A stretch of DNA of 60,522 nucleotides, taken from the NCBI RefSeq assembly GCF_003994475.1, contig NZ_RZNY01000030.1, positions 364 through 60,885 of the forward strand. Reading direction: 5' to 3'. This DNA comes from Paenibacillus anaericanus. GTDB taxonomy: Bacteria > Bacillota > Bacilli > Paenibacillales > Paenibacillaceae. The notes beneath the pieces are model-generated. The model made no database searches, had not been told where the DNA came from, and was given only the letters and a program-made list of their open reading frames with translations. The translations under genes were made by a program, and so were the position numbers. Below are positions 1 through 9,166 of the stretch, one piece after another (positions within the stretch are counted from its first letter, which is position 1; every line of letters begins with the position of its first letter).

Positions 1-16
1 ATTTCTCGACAAGCTG

Positions 17-39
17 AAGCCCTATCTTAGATAGGGCTT
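17..39. other. Hairpin downstream of the GH125 gene
   Basis: A 10-bp stem (17-26 with 30-39, loop TTA) lies after the stop of the mannosidase gene. A second, overlapping pairing (15-23 with 40-48) is also possible. There is no T-run on the minus-strand side, so it could be a weak terminator or a 3-prime-protecting structure. The window edge prevents a better judgement. Confidence 0.35.
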
Positions 40-82
40 AGGGCTTCAAGCGAGTTCTCAACTTTCTTTATCAAGACTTAAT

Positions 83-1351
83 TTAAGACTTTTTGATTTC
101 CAGTCCACAAACGCTTAACACAAATTCTACAAACATGGCATTGGACCAGGAAAACCATTCTCTCGTATATTCATTCGGATTATCTTTATTAAATCCTTCA
201 TGAACTAGATTGGTGCCTGCATCTGTTCGTTCAAATGTATCCAAAATTTCATTCTTTTCAGAATCATCCATAGTCGTCATTCCTTGAATAGAAAGAGCGA
301 TATGCCAAATGTAATTCTCTGGTGTGTGCGGGCTTCCAATTCCTTTAGCATACTCGCCTTCATAGAAATATGGGTTTGTAGGACTTAATATCATGTTTCT
401 TGTATTCAAATAAATAGGATCATCTTTATCGCAGTAATTCAGATAAGGAAGGGAAAGCAGACTTGGTACATTTGCATCGTCCATCAGATAAGTGTTACCT
501 AAACCATCAACCTCATAAGCATATACCTGACCCCATTCTTCATCTTGAATGACGGCAAATTGTTCAATACCTTGTTCTATGTCGTGTCTCAATGACAAGA
601 CTTCCTTAGCCAAATCCTCGTCATGGAAAAACTGATCATTAATCTCTTCCAAGTACTTCATTACCACAACAGCAAACATATTAGAAGGAACTAAATAACC
701 ATACTTACAAGCATCATCACTTGGCCGGAATCCGGACCAGGTCATTCCTGTATAAGCTACCTCATGATTCACCACATCCGTTATGGGACCATTCTCTCGT
801 ACAAAGGAATAAGGGGATTTCTCCATATGATATTGTTCCGTCCGCCAGGTATGCAGAATCAACTCGATTACTTGTCTAAACTCAGCATTGAAATGTACAG
901 TTTCACCTGTATTCTTCCAATATAAATAAGCTAGTTGAATCGGATAACATAGTGAATCTATTTCATACTTCCGCTCCCAGATCCAACCAGTCATTTCTGT
1001 CTTATCACTTTGATGTCCATTATGATTATCAAATTCATTGAACGCATTAGCATAAGGATCTCTTAATATCGATTGGTATTGAGTTTTTAATACACCTTCG
1101 ATAATTCGCTTCAGATCCTCATCCTGCGCTGCCAGCATCAAATAAGGTCTAAGCTGATTTACGGAGTCTCTTAGCCACATAGCCGGGATATCTCCCGTTA
1201 GCATGAATACTGTATCATCCTCTTCATGTCGATGAATTGTGGTTTCGAGCGTATTTTGATAACAGTTTTTAAACATCTCGATGATCTTGGGGCGATCCGC
1301 CATCTTCTCACTTACCAATTGAATAACTTTTTCTTCTGTAATATTTGGCAT
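83..1351 (-). CDS. GH125 exo-alpha-1,6-mannosidase
   Basis: A glycoside hydrolase of family 125 (formerly DUF1237), whose characterised members remove terminal alpha-1,6-linked mannose by inversion without a metal. The strongest signal is the N-terminal block GDIPAMWLRDSVNQLRPYL at about residues 55-73, and the whole protein (422 residues) has the family length. There is no signal peptide, so it should act in the cytoplasm on imported oligosaccharides. It is the last gene of the operon, after the transporter and GH36 genes. I chose the ATG at 1351 because AGGAG sits 7 nt upstream of it; the ATG at 1357 is only 1 nt from that site. Family assignment is firm; the natural substrate (mannan, N-glycan or mannosylated glycolipid fragments) is inference. 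Confidence 0.88.
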   Translation of the reverse strand: MPNITEEKVIQLVSEKMADRPKIIEMFKNCYQNTLETTIHRHEEDDTVFMLTGDIPAMWLRDSVNQLRPYLMLAAQDEDLKRIIEGVLKTQYQSILRDPYANAFNEFDNHNGHQSDKTEMTGWIWERKYEIDSLCYPIQLAYLYWKNTGETVHFNAEFRQVIELILHTWRTEQYHMEKSPYSFVRENGPITDVVNHEVAYTGMTWSGFRPSDDACKYGYLVPSNMFAVVVMKYLEEINDQFFHDEDLAKEVLSLRHDIEQGIEQFAVIQDEEWGQVYAYEVDGLGNTYLMDDANVPSLLSLPYLNYCDKDDPIYLNTRNMILSPTNPYFYEGEYAKGIGSPHTPENYIWHIALSIQGMTTMDDSEKNEILDTFERTDAGTNLVHEGFNKDNPNEYTREWFSWSNAMFVEFVLSVCGLEIKKS

Positions 1352-1384
1352 CTTCATTCTCCTAATTCTTTATAGATTTTCTGC

Positions 1385-2983
1385 TTACTCAAATGACCTT
1401 GGTGACGAATACCATTCATATCTTGTCAGGCCTTGATCACTCTTCCATACGGATGGATAGCTATTCGATAGCCAATCTACCGGGACAGCAGAATTCTGAT
1501 ATTGTGATGCAAGCTCAAAAGCTTTCTTTAGATCCATTGTCATTTCCTCCGTCAGCTCATTCGGATTGCAGGAAATAAACAATGGGGTTCCGCTGTTTGA
1601 AAGTACCTGTAGCCATTGCACATTTTGATGCCAAGGTATTTCTGTAGTAATACCAACGCAATCAGCATCCGCTGAATAAAATGTATTGTGCTGTGGCATC
1701 CGATACGCTAACGTATTGATTCCCATTTTTCTTGTACGGCTGAACTCTCTTCCACTAGTATCATCACCGGTACGTTGAATCTCAAATACACCTGCAGCTA
1801 AATGGCTGATCGTGTTGCAGCCGATGATATATGCACTTTGCGACTTTTCCTTAATCGTTTTATAGAACTTTTTAACAATTTCAGCCGTAGTTAGCGTCTT
1901 GTCATGGAAACTGATGACCTTATTCGTATACTGAAGATTCATTTCCGATCCCCATTGTCCAAATATATCCACGGTTGAAAAGTCATGCTTGATCAGCTCA
2001 AATCCCCAGTCTACGATTCTCTCAATATCTTCACTTACTTTCTTCAACACGTCTGGGTGACTGATATCCAAAATATATTCAGAATTATTCGGCTGCGCAT
2101 GAAGAATATGATCTTGATTCTCTACAGTATGGACCAACAAAGGTCTGAGCCATATGCCTGGACGGACGTCCATTTGTTTGATTTTCTGGGCCAACTCTTT
2201 CATAAATCCGAATTTCTGATTGCTTTGATGCCAAGGTCCGCCGTTATATGAGGAAGAGTGATCCACTTGCCAACCATCATCAATTACCATAAATGGCCTA
2301 ACGGCATTGGCCCCAGATAAGTTGGAAATTAACGCAGTGTGCTCTAGAATAAGTGCCTCTGAATTATTCCCGTAGGCATAATACCAGTCATTCCCACCAT
2401 AAATAGGCTCTCTAGGCAGATTAGGAGTCGGGCACATCGTTTCACAAAATGCAGTTGCAGCTTCAAAAGGTTCAAGTGTATCCGTGTGATCATACACAAC
2501 TGTTACAGCATCTAGAACTCTGTTCCCCAATTGAAGTGGAGAAGTTCCATTGCGAATATCGATCCATAAATCGATTTCCGTATCATTAACTTGCCATGAA
2601 CATAGAGCATTGGGATCCGTCATAACACCATAACACTCGGTTTGGTTATTATGCACAGCCATAAAATACCAAGGCATGATGCGATCCGGTTGTAGTATCT
2701 CAAAGCCTAAATCGCCATAACTCCGTTCAAACGCATCCCCTAAAAATTTTGTTTCCGGAAAAATTTTTTTTCTCCAAGTCAATTGGATACGAGATAATGG
2801 AATGCCCGGGGAAGCTACTCTGACTGTAAAGCCTTTATGAGCTTCTTCCAACTCGACGATCAGATCATTGATTTTCCACTGCCGTTGATTGTCGGAATAG
2901 AGTTCTATCCATTCCATATCACCTATTTCTACTCTCATTGTATCAGGGAATAGACTCAATATGCACACCACTTTCTTATTCAA
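1385..2983 (-). CDS. GH36-like alpha-galactosidase
   Basis: A 532-residue clan GH-D enzyme related to GH36 alpha-galactosidases. Visible marks are the barrel strand FMVIDDGWQ (about 231-239), the probable nucleophile Asp334 in IKHDFS (canonical KWDxN-like position) and a probable acid/base Asp407 or Asp408 in RTGDDTSG. It is shorter than classical GH36 enzymes of about 700 residues, with a small N-terminal beta domain. No signal peptide, so cytoplasmic. It lies 14 bp after the permease gene and 33 bp before the GH125 gene, so it is co-transcribed. The start used is TTG at 2983, which lacks a good ribosome site; ATG at 2938 is an alternative. Exact substrate (alpha-galactoside, alpha-N-acetylgalactosaminide or other) cannot be read from sequence. 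Confidence 0.8.
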   Translation of the reverse strand: MNKKVVCILSLFPDTMRVEIGDMEWIELYSDNQRQWKINDLIVELEEAHKGFTVRVASPGIPLSRIQLTWRKKIFPETKFLGDAFERSYGDLGFEILQPDRIMPWYFMAVHNNQTECYGVMTDPNALCSWQVNDTEIDLWIDIRNGTSPLQLGNRVLDAVTVVYDHTDTLEPFEAATAFCETMCPTPNLPREPIYGGNDWYYAYGNNSEALILEHTALISNLSGANAVRPFMVIDDGWQVDHSSSYNGGPWHQSNQKFGFMKELAQKIKQMDVRPGIWLRPLLVHTVENQDHILHAQPNNSEYILDISHPDVLKKVSEDIERIVDWGFELIKHDFSTVDIFGQWGSEMNLQYTNKVISFHDKTLTTAEIVKKFYKTIKEKSQSAYIIGCNTISHLAAGVFEIQRTGDDTSGREFSRTRKMGINTLAYRMPQHNTFYSADADCVGITTEIPWHQNVQWLQVLSNSGTPLFISCNPNELTEEMTMDLKKAFELASQYQNSAVPVDWLSNSYPSVWKSDQGLTRYEWYSSPRSFE

Positions 2984-2997
2984 ATTTCTAGTTGTAG

Positions 2998-3885
2998 CTA
3001 TTCCTTTACAGAACCTAATACAATCCCATGAATAAGATAACGTTGCAAGAATGGATAGATTAACATGATAGGGATCATAGATACCAAAATTTTCGCTGAG
3101 TTCAAAGTAACATTCGATACTTTATTAAATTGTTGAAGCTGTTCAACAGAAAGATTCTCCATCTTTTCCCGAGTCAGATTAAGCTGTTGGAGATAGGTTT
3201 GTAGAGGGATTTTCGCACTATCATTAATCAAGACAATCCCATCAAAAAAGTTGTTCCAATGACCAACAATGACAAACAAGGTTATAGTAGCTAAGCTCGG
3301 TAACGATACGGGTATGAAAATTTTAATTAATATTTTTAACGGCCCAGCCCCGTCCATAAATGCAGCCTCTTCAAGTTCTTTTGGGATTCCTTTGAAGAAA
3401 TTCATTAATAATATGACATTAAATATAGGAACTGCCCCCGGCAACACCAAAGCCCAAATAGAATTGATGAGTCCCAAATTACTTATAACCATATACCAGG
3501 GAACAATCCCCCCACTAAATAACATCGTAAATACAATAACCCACATGTATATATTTCTCGATTTAAATTGTGAGATACTTCTGGAAAGCGGATAGGCCAT
3601 GAGAATCGTCAGAAACATGTTAAGAGCGCCTCCAAGAATAACTCGCTCAACTGATACCATAAATGCCTTCCAAAATTTTGCGTCGTTTAAAATTTTCGCA
3701 TAAGAAGAGAAATTGATATCTATAGGGAGGAAATAGACACGACCAGCATTTACAGCTGCACTACTACTGATCGAAATCACGATAGTATTAACAATTGGGG
3801 CTAATGATAGAAGTGTGATCAGTATCAATACCGAAATGATCAATATATATACCAGCCTAGCTCCCAAGGTTTTAGATTGAACCAT
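2998..3885 (-). CDS. CUT1 ABC transporter permease, LplC/YtcP type
   Basis: Inner-membrane permease of a carbohydrate ABC importer (295 residues, six predicted membrane segments). The cytoplasmic-loop signature EEAAFMDGAGPLKILIKIFIP, which docks the ATPase, is at about 193-213. The C-terminal VLGSVKE tail is typical of LplC/YtcP proteins. The ATG at 3885 follows AGGAGGT at 8 nt spacing. It forms the transmembrane pore with the product of the gene just upstream and is fed by the lipoprotein encoded at 4922-6556. No ATPase gene is present in the operon. Confidence 0.9.
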   Translation of the reverse strand: MVQSKTLGARLVYILIISVLILITLLSLAPIVNTIVISISSSAAVNAGRVYFLPIDINFSSYAKILNDAKFWKAFMVSVERVILGGALNMFLTILMAYPLSRSISQFKSRNIYMWVIVFTMLFSGGIVPWYMVISNLGLINSIWALVLPGAVPIFNVILLMNFFKGIPKELEEAAFMDGAGPLKILIKIFIPVSLPSLATITLFVIVGHWNNFFDGIVLINDSAKIPLQTYLQQLNLTREKMENLSVEQLQQFNKVSNVTLNSAKILVSMIPIMLIYPFLQRYLIHGIVLGSVKE

Positions 3886-3898
3886 CTATGTGTACCTC

Positions 3899-4840
3899 CT
3901 AGAAAATCTTATACCCGGCATGTCTTTCAGCTAGCTTATAAGAAATAATGATTAGAATAAAACTAATGACAGATTTCATTAATCCAATAGCTGTAGCAAA
4001 TGAATACTGCATGTTGATCAATCCCATGCGATATACAAAGGTATCGATGATGTCGCCCGTTTCATATACTAACGGATTATATAAATTGAATACTTGGTCA
4101 AAACCTGCATTCAATACATTCCCCAAACTCAAAGTACCCAGTAAGATGATGGTTGGAAAGATCCCGGGCAACGTAATATTTCGGATCTGTTTCCAGCGAT
4201 TGGCCCCATCAAGTGCAGCCGATTCATATAGTGATGGATTAATTCCTGTTAAAGCAGCCAGATATATAATGGTCCCATATCCAAACTCCTTCCAGGTATC
4301 CGTAATAATTAACAATGGTCTAAACCACGTATTGCTTCCCATAAACATGATCCGTTCCAAGCCTAGAAATTCAAGCAAGCTATTGACCATACCATCGTAT
4401 GAAAAAATCATCGTCAGCATGGTACCTAGCACAACCCAAGACATAAAATGCGGTAAATATACAATGGTTTGAATCGTACTTTTGAAAACCTTAAGCCGTA
4501 CTTCGTTCAACAGGAGCGCAAATATAATAGGTACTATCAAGCCCAGTATAATTTTCCCTATGGCGATCACAATCGTGTTGATAAATATTTGCTTACTATC
4601 CGGTAGTTGAAACATATAAGTGAAATTAGCAAGCCCAACCCACTTAGAATCCCAAATTCCTTTTGCAGGAATAAATTTTTGAAATGCCATAATCGCTCCG
4701 AACATGGGTATAATCGAAAAGATTATCAGCATGACCATTCCGGGCATCAGCATGAGGTGATAGGTAATACCGTTGAACATGTTCCGCTTTTTATGTGTAA
4801 ATTTCGCAACCCGTTGCGCCATGATTGACATCACATCCAT
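3899..4840 (-). CDS. CUT1 ABC transporter permease, LplB/YtcO type
   Basis: First permease of the same sugar importer (313 residues, about six membrane segments). It carries the EAA-loop motif YESAALDGANRWKQIRNITL at about 232-251. The N-terminus is short and basic (HKKRN) before the first membrane helix at about 27-48. It lies between the lipoprotein gene (81 bp away) and the second permease gene (13 bp away). The start at 4840 has only a weak ribosome site; ATGs a few codons downstream are possible. Partner of the 2998-3885 permease. Confidence 0.9.
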   Translation of the reverse strand: MDVMSIMAQRVAKFTHKKRNMFNGITYHLMLMPGMVMLIIFSIIPMFGAIMAFQKFIPAKGIWDSKWVGLANFTYMFQLPDSKQIFINTIVIAIGKIILGLIVPIIFALLLNEVRLKVFKSTIQTIVYLPHFMSWVVLGTMLTMIFSYDGMVNSLLEFLGLERIMFMGSNTWFRPLLIITDTWKEFGYGTIIYLAALTGINPSLYESAALDGANRWKQIRNITLPGIFPTIILLGTLSLGNVLNAGFDQVFNLYNPLVYETGDIIDTFVYRMGLINMQYSFATAIGLMKSVISFILIIISYKLAERHAGYKIF

Positions 4841-4921
4841 GTATCAAAGTTGTGAATCCGTATCCGCTAACCACAAAATTTCAGGTGGAGGATTACTCCA
4901 CCTGTTTTCATACTTATATAG

Positions 4922-6556
4922 TTACTTATTAATCTCTTTCAGAATTTCATCTCCACCTGTACGATGCCAAGTATCAACAAATTTATCGAATTCATCTACT
5001 TTTGCTTCACCCATAATAATTTTTAGGAACGTTTCTTCTTCTAACTTTTTCAGATTCGCCCATTTCATCTTCATCGTTTCTGTCATGCCATAAAATCCCG
5101 ATAGAGTCACTTCCAAGTTGTCGTTATTGGCTTCCCTTTGGCCTTCAATCCGGGAAATATATTCTCCGTAAGTATTTACGTCGATCGCATTTCCCTTTTC
5201 TTTAAACTCCTGAAAAGCATGGAATGAGACTATTCTATCTTCCTGAACAGCAGACTCATCTCCGGACTCGTCCGCTTGTATAAGATTTTCATAGTAACGC
5301 TTCAGCACATCGTCATAATCTATTTGCATCGGAATTTGCGTAGGATCATTATTCCATCTGCTAGCATCTGTTAATAATTCATCAGAATGCTCCTTTTTAT
5401 ACTGAATGGCATCATCCGTCATTGAATACAAGAAATCTGTAGTTAAATTAATCGATTTCATAATCGCTTCAGGATGAGCGAAGCCTTTTTTAACAACTAC
5501 AATTCCGCCGCCTACAGGATCCTGACGAATCGTTTTAAACTTTCCATTTTCATCGACCGGAGCAGAAACAGCTACCCACTCTGCTTTTGGATCTTGTTTG
5601 ATTGAATCCTTGTAGTTGGTATAACCGATCCACCAAGGATTAAATAACATGCCAGCCTGACCGTTGATCACCAAAGCTTCTCTTTCCTCGTTCGATCTGA
5701 GTGCAAATTGCTTATCGATTAATCCTTCTTTATATCGTTCACTCAAATCTGTTAATGCTTCTTTCATTTCAGGTTGAACCGATCCATATATGACTTGTCC
5801 ATCAGCGTCTTTAATCCATTCCGTAGGGAATGCATCGTGCGCTGCAAATACAGGAGTGAAGTTCATAGCATTCTGATTCATAACAAAAGCAACCGTTTTA
5901 CCAGTTCCCGAAGCATCTTGTTCCACAAACTTTCTTCCCAAATCCCAAACCTCATCTAGCGTAGTTGGCAATTTACCTCCAACTTTATCAACCCAATCTT
6001 TTCTCACCCACAAAAGTTGATGCTGATTTCCTATATTGGTCATAGGAAAGCCCATAATTTTACCATCAACCTTTACTTGATCTAATAATGAATCACCGTA
6101 AGATTCGTATATTTTCTTAATGCCATCAGATGCTGTTTTTTCATAGACATCTGTCAAATCTGCAATCAGGTCATTATCTATTAATTGGTTGAATATTTCC
6201 CGGCTTACCAACATCACGTCAGGTAGATCTCCTGTAGTCATTGAAAGTGATAACTTTTGGTTCATGTCATCTGTTTCCCAGGCAACATTTGCTTTCACGT
6301 TCACTCGGCTTTCTACATATCGTGTAGCTAGATTGTTCTCGATCGTATCTCCCGCTGGTAAGTTATTCACTTGGTTGGTATGTCGACCAATCGTAAATTC
6401 TACTGGACTTTCATATTTGCTATAAGGCTCATAATCATTTGAATTAACTTTCTCCGCTGCCCCATTGCTTCCGTTGCCACTACCATTACATCCACTCATA
6501 ACTAGCAAACTTATACATACCATCAGAATCACTGCAAACTTTCTTTTCTTTCTCAT
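4922..6556 (-). CDS. Sugar ABC transporter substrate-binding lipoprotein (LplA type)
   Basis: Extracellular solute-binding protein of family 1, anchored as a lipoprotein. From the ATG at 6556 the signal peptide runs MRKKRK then a hydrophobic stretch to the lipobox VMSGC, with Cys23 followed by a Gly/Ser/Asn-rich linker. The body of about 540 residues is typical of the large LplA/YtcQ subgroup that binds oligosaccharides. The open frame extends upstream to a TTG at 6586, but a GAGGGGGA ribosome site lies directly before the ATG at 6556, which decides the start. First gene of the five-gene operon; the neighbouring YesMN-type system is the likely activator. The ligand is unknown, but the downstream GH125 and GH36 genes suggest a mannose- and galactose-containing oligosaccharide. 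Confidence 0.9.
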   Translation of the reverse strand: MRKKRKFAVILMVCISLLVMSGCNGSGNGSNGAAEKVNSNDYEPYSKYESPVEFTIGRHTNQVNNLPAGDTIENNLATRYVESRVNVKANVAWETDDMNQKLSLSMTTGDLPDVMLVSREIFNQLIDNDLIADLTDVYEKTASDGIKKIYESYGDSLLDQVKVDGKIMGFPMTNIGNQHQLLWVRKDWVDKVGGKLPTTLDEVWDLGRKFVEQDASGTGKTVAFVMNQNAMNFTPVFAAHDAFPTEWIKDADGQVIYGSVQPEMKEALTDLSERYKEGLIDKQFALRSNEEREALVINGQAGMLFNPWWIGYTNYKDSIKQDPKAEWVAVSAPVDENGKFKTIRQDPVGGGIVVVKKGFAHPEAIMKSINLTTDFLYSMTDDAIQYKKEHSDELLTDASRWNNDPTQIPMQIDYDDVLKRYYENLIQADESGDESAVQEDRIVSFHAFQEFKEKGNAIDVNTYGEYISRIEGQREANNDNLEVTLSGFYGMTETMKMKWANLKKLEEETFLKIIMGEAKVDEFDKFVDTWHRTGGDEILKEINK

Positions 6557-6664
6557 TTTGTATCCCCCTCGTCTAGGTATATTCAAATTGTATCCGTTTT
6601 CAAAAATAGCGTATATGCAACATTTTCTTTATTCGTATCACTTTTTTTATGGTATAGTTTGTTC

Positions 6665-6706
6665 TCAAAAAAACAAAAAAACCGATGTATTTCTATACAT
6701 CGGTTT
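6665..6706 (-). terminator. Rho-independent terminator after the histidine kinase gene
   Basis: A 12-bp perfect stem (6679-6690 with 6695-6706, loop TTCT) is followed on the minus strand by a T-rich run. It lies just after the stop of the kinase gene and separates the regulatory operon from the transporter operon. Confidence 0.85.
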
Positions 6707-6722
6707 CCAAATAGTACCACTA

Positions 6723-8378
6723 CTAAAAAAATGGAAGTGTTATCACAACTTTTGTCCCAACGTTTACCTGGCTTTCAATTTCCAAACCATAATTATTTCC
6801 ATAATACAACTTGATACGATCATTCACGTTTTTCACACCACAACCGCCATGATCCGTTGATAATAGCTGTGTCTGTTGTTGTATTGACATACCAACGCCG
6901 TTATCACTTACCATTATTTTGATCTCGTCATTTACCATATGCGCTGAAATAATAATATGATTGTCTTGAGAATCCGGTCCGACAAATCCGTGCTTGATAG
7001 CATTTTCCACGATGGGTTGTAAAATAAAATGAATAATATAATGCTTTAAAATATGGTTATCTATACTGTAATCAACTTCAAATCTTCCTTCACTCATAAC
7101 ATATTGCAAATCCAAATAAGCTTTAATATGCTCTATCTCAGTTTCAATTGTCACCTTATTTTTACCTTTATTTAAGGTTGTTCTATAAAATTTACCTAGT
7201 GTTGTGACCATATAACTGGTTTCTATGTCCTTCTTATTCAGCGCTCTCCAATTAATAAATGAGAGTGTATTATACAAGAAATGAGGATTAATTTGACTTA
7301 TGAGTTTATTATACTCGCTTTCCTTCTTGGATATTTCCGCCTGATAAACTTGTAATATAAGGCTGTTTATTCGTTCCAGCATTCTTCCGATCCCATTTGT
7401 GAGCTCGCCAAACTCATCTTTGGATGTACTCTGAATCATAATATCCAAATTATTCTGTTCAACTTTGTCCACCTTATCCTTCAAACGGATAATCCGCCTC
7501 GTAAAGTTGTTCGAAAATACATAGATCAGGAAGAAGGTAATGATTAAACTCAAGAAAATAACAAACAACGTTATTTTAAAGATTGTCATTGCATTCACAT
7601 AGGCATTGGAATTTGAGATGAAATAATTGATCGTCCACCCGATGTTGTCTAATTTTCTCTCTATTTTTATTGGATATTCGGAAAATTCATCCTGAGTAAG
7701 GGACTCATTAAACCCTAATCTGTTTTCACTATAAATAATGTTTTCTTTTTGATTTATAATATTCACAAAGATATAATCTGATAATTTCGCCGTTTCTGAG
7801 AAAAGACTCTCATAATTAATTGAAATCACCATGAAATTGCTATCTTTCAAATTACTGATCAGTTCTTGAACCAAATATACCTTTTCGTCATATACCACCC
7901 AGTGTCTTCCTCTAAATCCGTCGTACCAAGGTTTATTCTTTAATTCACTTAAGGGTAAAATATTCCCGCGGATACCTAATAAATCTCCCGACGTATAAAA
8001 GGTAATTTCCTCTATATCATCATCCATAAATTTTATCTGTGAAACCATAGGATCCATGATATCCCTGAAGTCGAGGTACATATTGAAATATTTATTTTCG
8101 TAGTCTTTAATGAATACCCCCGAAAAGTCTCGATCCAGAACCATAAACTCACATAACATATTATATCTGTTGATTTTATAATCAAGAATATTAGAAGCTT
8201 GGTTTATGCTTGATTCGGCTTCACTCTTCAGTTCTTTCATTTGTATTTTATAGGATTGGAAAAACGAAAGTAGCCCCAATAAAATGATCGGAATTAGTGC
8301 AATAAGAAGATGAGAGAGCAGCAGTTTGTTGCGAAACTTAATATCATTGAATTTTTTCTTGATCAAATTTATCATCAC
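6723..8378 (-). CDS. YesM-type sensor histidine kinase
   Basis: Membrane sensor kinase of the His_kinase/YesM family (551 residues). Order seen: membrane helix (about 18-42), extracytoplasmic sensor region (about 43-260), second helix (about 263-291), HAMP (about 292-345), phospho-acceptor His366 in INPHFLYNTL, and the ATPase domain with VENAIKHG (about 457-464) and DNGVGM. The start is GTG at 8378 or ATG at 8375, overlapping the end of the response regulator gene by about 35 bp. The pair sits directly upstream of the oligosaccharide operon, so it probably senses the imported glycan or the loaded lipoprotein. That role is inferred from position. Confidence 0.9.
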   Translation of the reverse strand: MMINLIKKKFNDIKFRNKLLLSHLLIALIPIILLGLLSFFQSYKIQMKELKSEAESSINQASNILDYKINRYNMLCEFMVLDRDFSGVFIKDYENKYFNMYLDFRDIMDPMVSQIKFMDDDIEEITFYTSGDLLGIRGNILPLSELKNKPWYDGFRGRHWVVYDEKVYLVQELISNLKDSNFMVISINYESLFSETAKLSDYIFVNIINQKENIIYSENRLGFNESLTQDEFSEYPIKIERKLDNIGWTINYFISNSNAYVNAMTIFKITLFVIFLSLIITFFLIYVFSNNFTRRIIRLKDKVDKVEQNNLDIMIQSTSKDEFGELTNGIGRMLERINSLILQVYQAEISKKESEYNKLISQINPHFLYNTLSFINWRALNKKDIETSYMVTTLGKFYRTTLNKGKNKVTIETEIEHIKAYLDLQYVMSEGRFEVDYSIDNHILKHYIIHFILQPIVENAIKHGFVGPDSQDNHIIISAHMVNDEIKIMVSDNGVGMSIQQQTQLLSTDHGGCGVKNVNDRIKLYYGNNYGLEIESQVNVGTKVVITLPFF

Positions 8379-9099
8379 AAATTCCGCTTTCTCTGTATTG
8401 TAATGGACTTATACCATATTTATTTTTATATATCCTGGAGAAATATGAAGGATTATCAATACCCACAAACTCCGCGATATCATTTATTTTCATATTCGAA
8501 TTTGTAAGTAAATAGTTTGCCTTCCCCAATCGATAATCTGTTAAATATTTAGAGAAATTCACACCTGTTTCTTTCTTAAACAAAATACTTAAATATCCTG
8601 GAGAAAGGTAGACTTCATTTGCCACATCGGTTAAAGAAATATCTCTTTGAAAATTATCTTTTAATATGCTCTTCACTTGCTTAATGACTTTTGATTCTTG
8701 TGTCTCATTCTCGGGATTATCGGTACAGGGGCTTATTTGCGTGATGTCTTGCATAACTTCCAAGAACTCTTCTATAACTAAAGGTTTCAACAAGTAATTA
8801 ACGACCCCTAATTTAATCGCACTTTTGGCATATTCGAATTCATCGTAACCACTGCAAATCACAATTTTTAAATTCTCTTGTGTTTTTCTAGCCATTTTGC
8901 TTAATTCCAAGCCATTCATCATAGGCATCTTTACATCTGTAATCAGAATATCAATTGAATTCCTGTTTAATATCTCTTCAGCAATTAAGCCATTCTCTGC
9001 TTCAAGTACATGAAAAGGAAACTCGTACTGAGAAATCAAACTTTTAATGCCTTCTCTTTCAACATGCTCATCGTCAACTATCAGAACATTATACATCAT
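8344..9099 (-). CDS. YesN-type response regulator, AraC output domain
   Basis: Cytoplasmic DNA-binding response regulator: receiver domain with the acidic pocket VDDE and phospho-acceptor Asp at residue 55 (ITDVKMP), conserved Lys in YLLKPL, then a C-terminal pair of AraC-type helix-turn-helix motifs. The open frame continues upstream to 9207, but that extension overlaps the acyltransferase gene and looks non-coding. A GGGAG site lies just before the ATGs at 9099 and 9096, giving about 252 residues. Cognate partner of the kinase that follows; likely activator of the transporter operon at 83-6556. Confidence 0.9.
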   Translation of the reverse strand: MMYNVLIVDDEHVEREGIKSLISQYEFPFHVLEAENGLIAEEILNRNSIDILITDVKMPMMNGLELSKMARKTQENLKIVICSGYDEFEYAKSAIKLGVVNYLLKPLVIEEFLEVMQDITQISPCTDNPENETQESKVIKQVKSILKDNFQRDISLTDVANEVYLSPGYLSILFKKETGVNFSKYLTDYRLGKANYLLTNSNMKINDIAEFVGIDNPSYFSRIYKNKYGISPLQYRESGICDDKFDQEKIQ

Positions 9100-9166
9100 A
9101 CTGTCTCCCTCGTAGAAAATATTATAATAGTGAAGCTCATTATAGCACACATCTAAGAAAGGGCTT

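Noticed and set aside
1393..1578. Plus-strand open frames inside the GH36, permease, lipoprotein and GH32 genes
   Set aside because: They are antisense shadows of well-supported genes, with no ribosome sites or family motifs.
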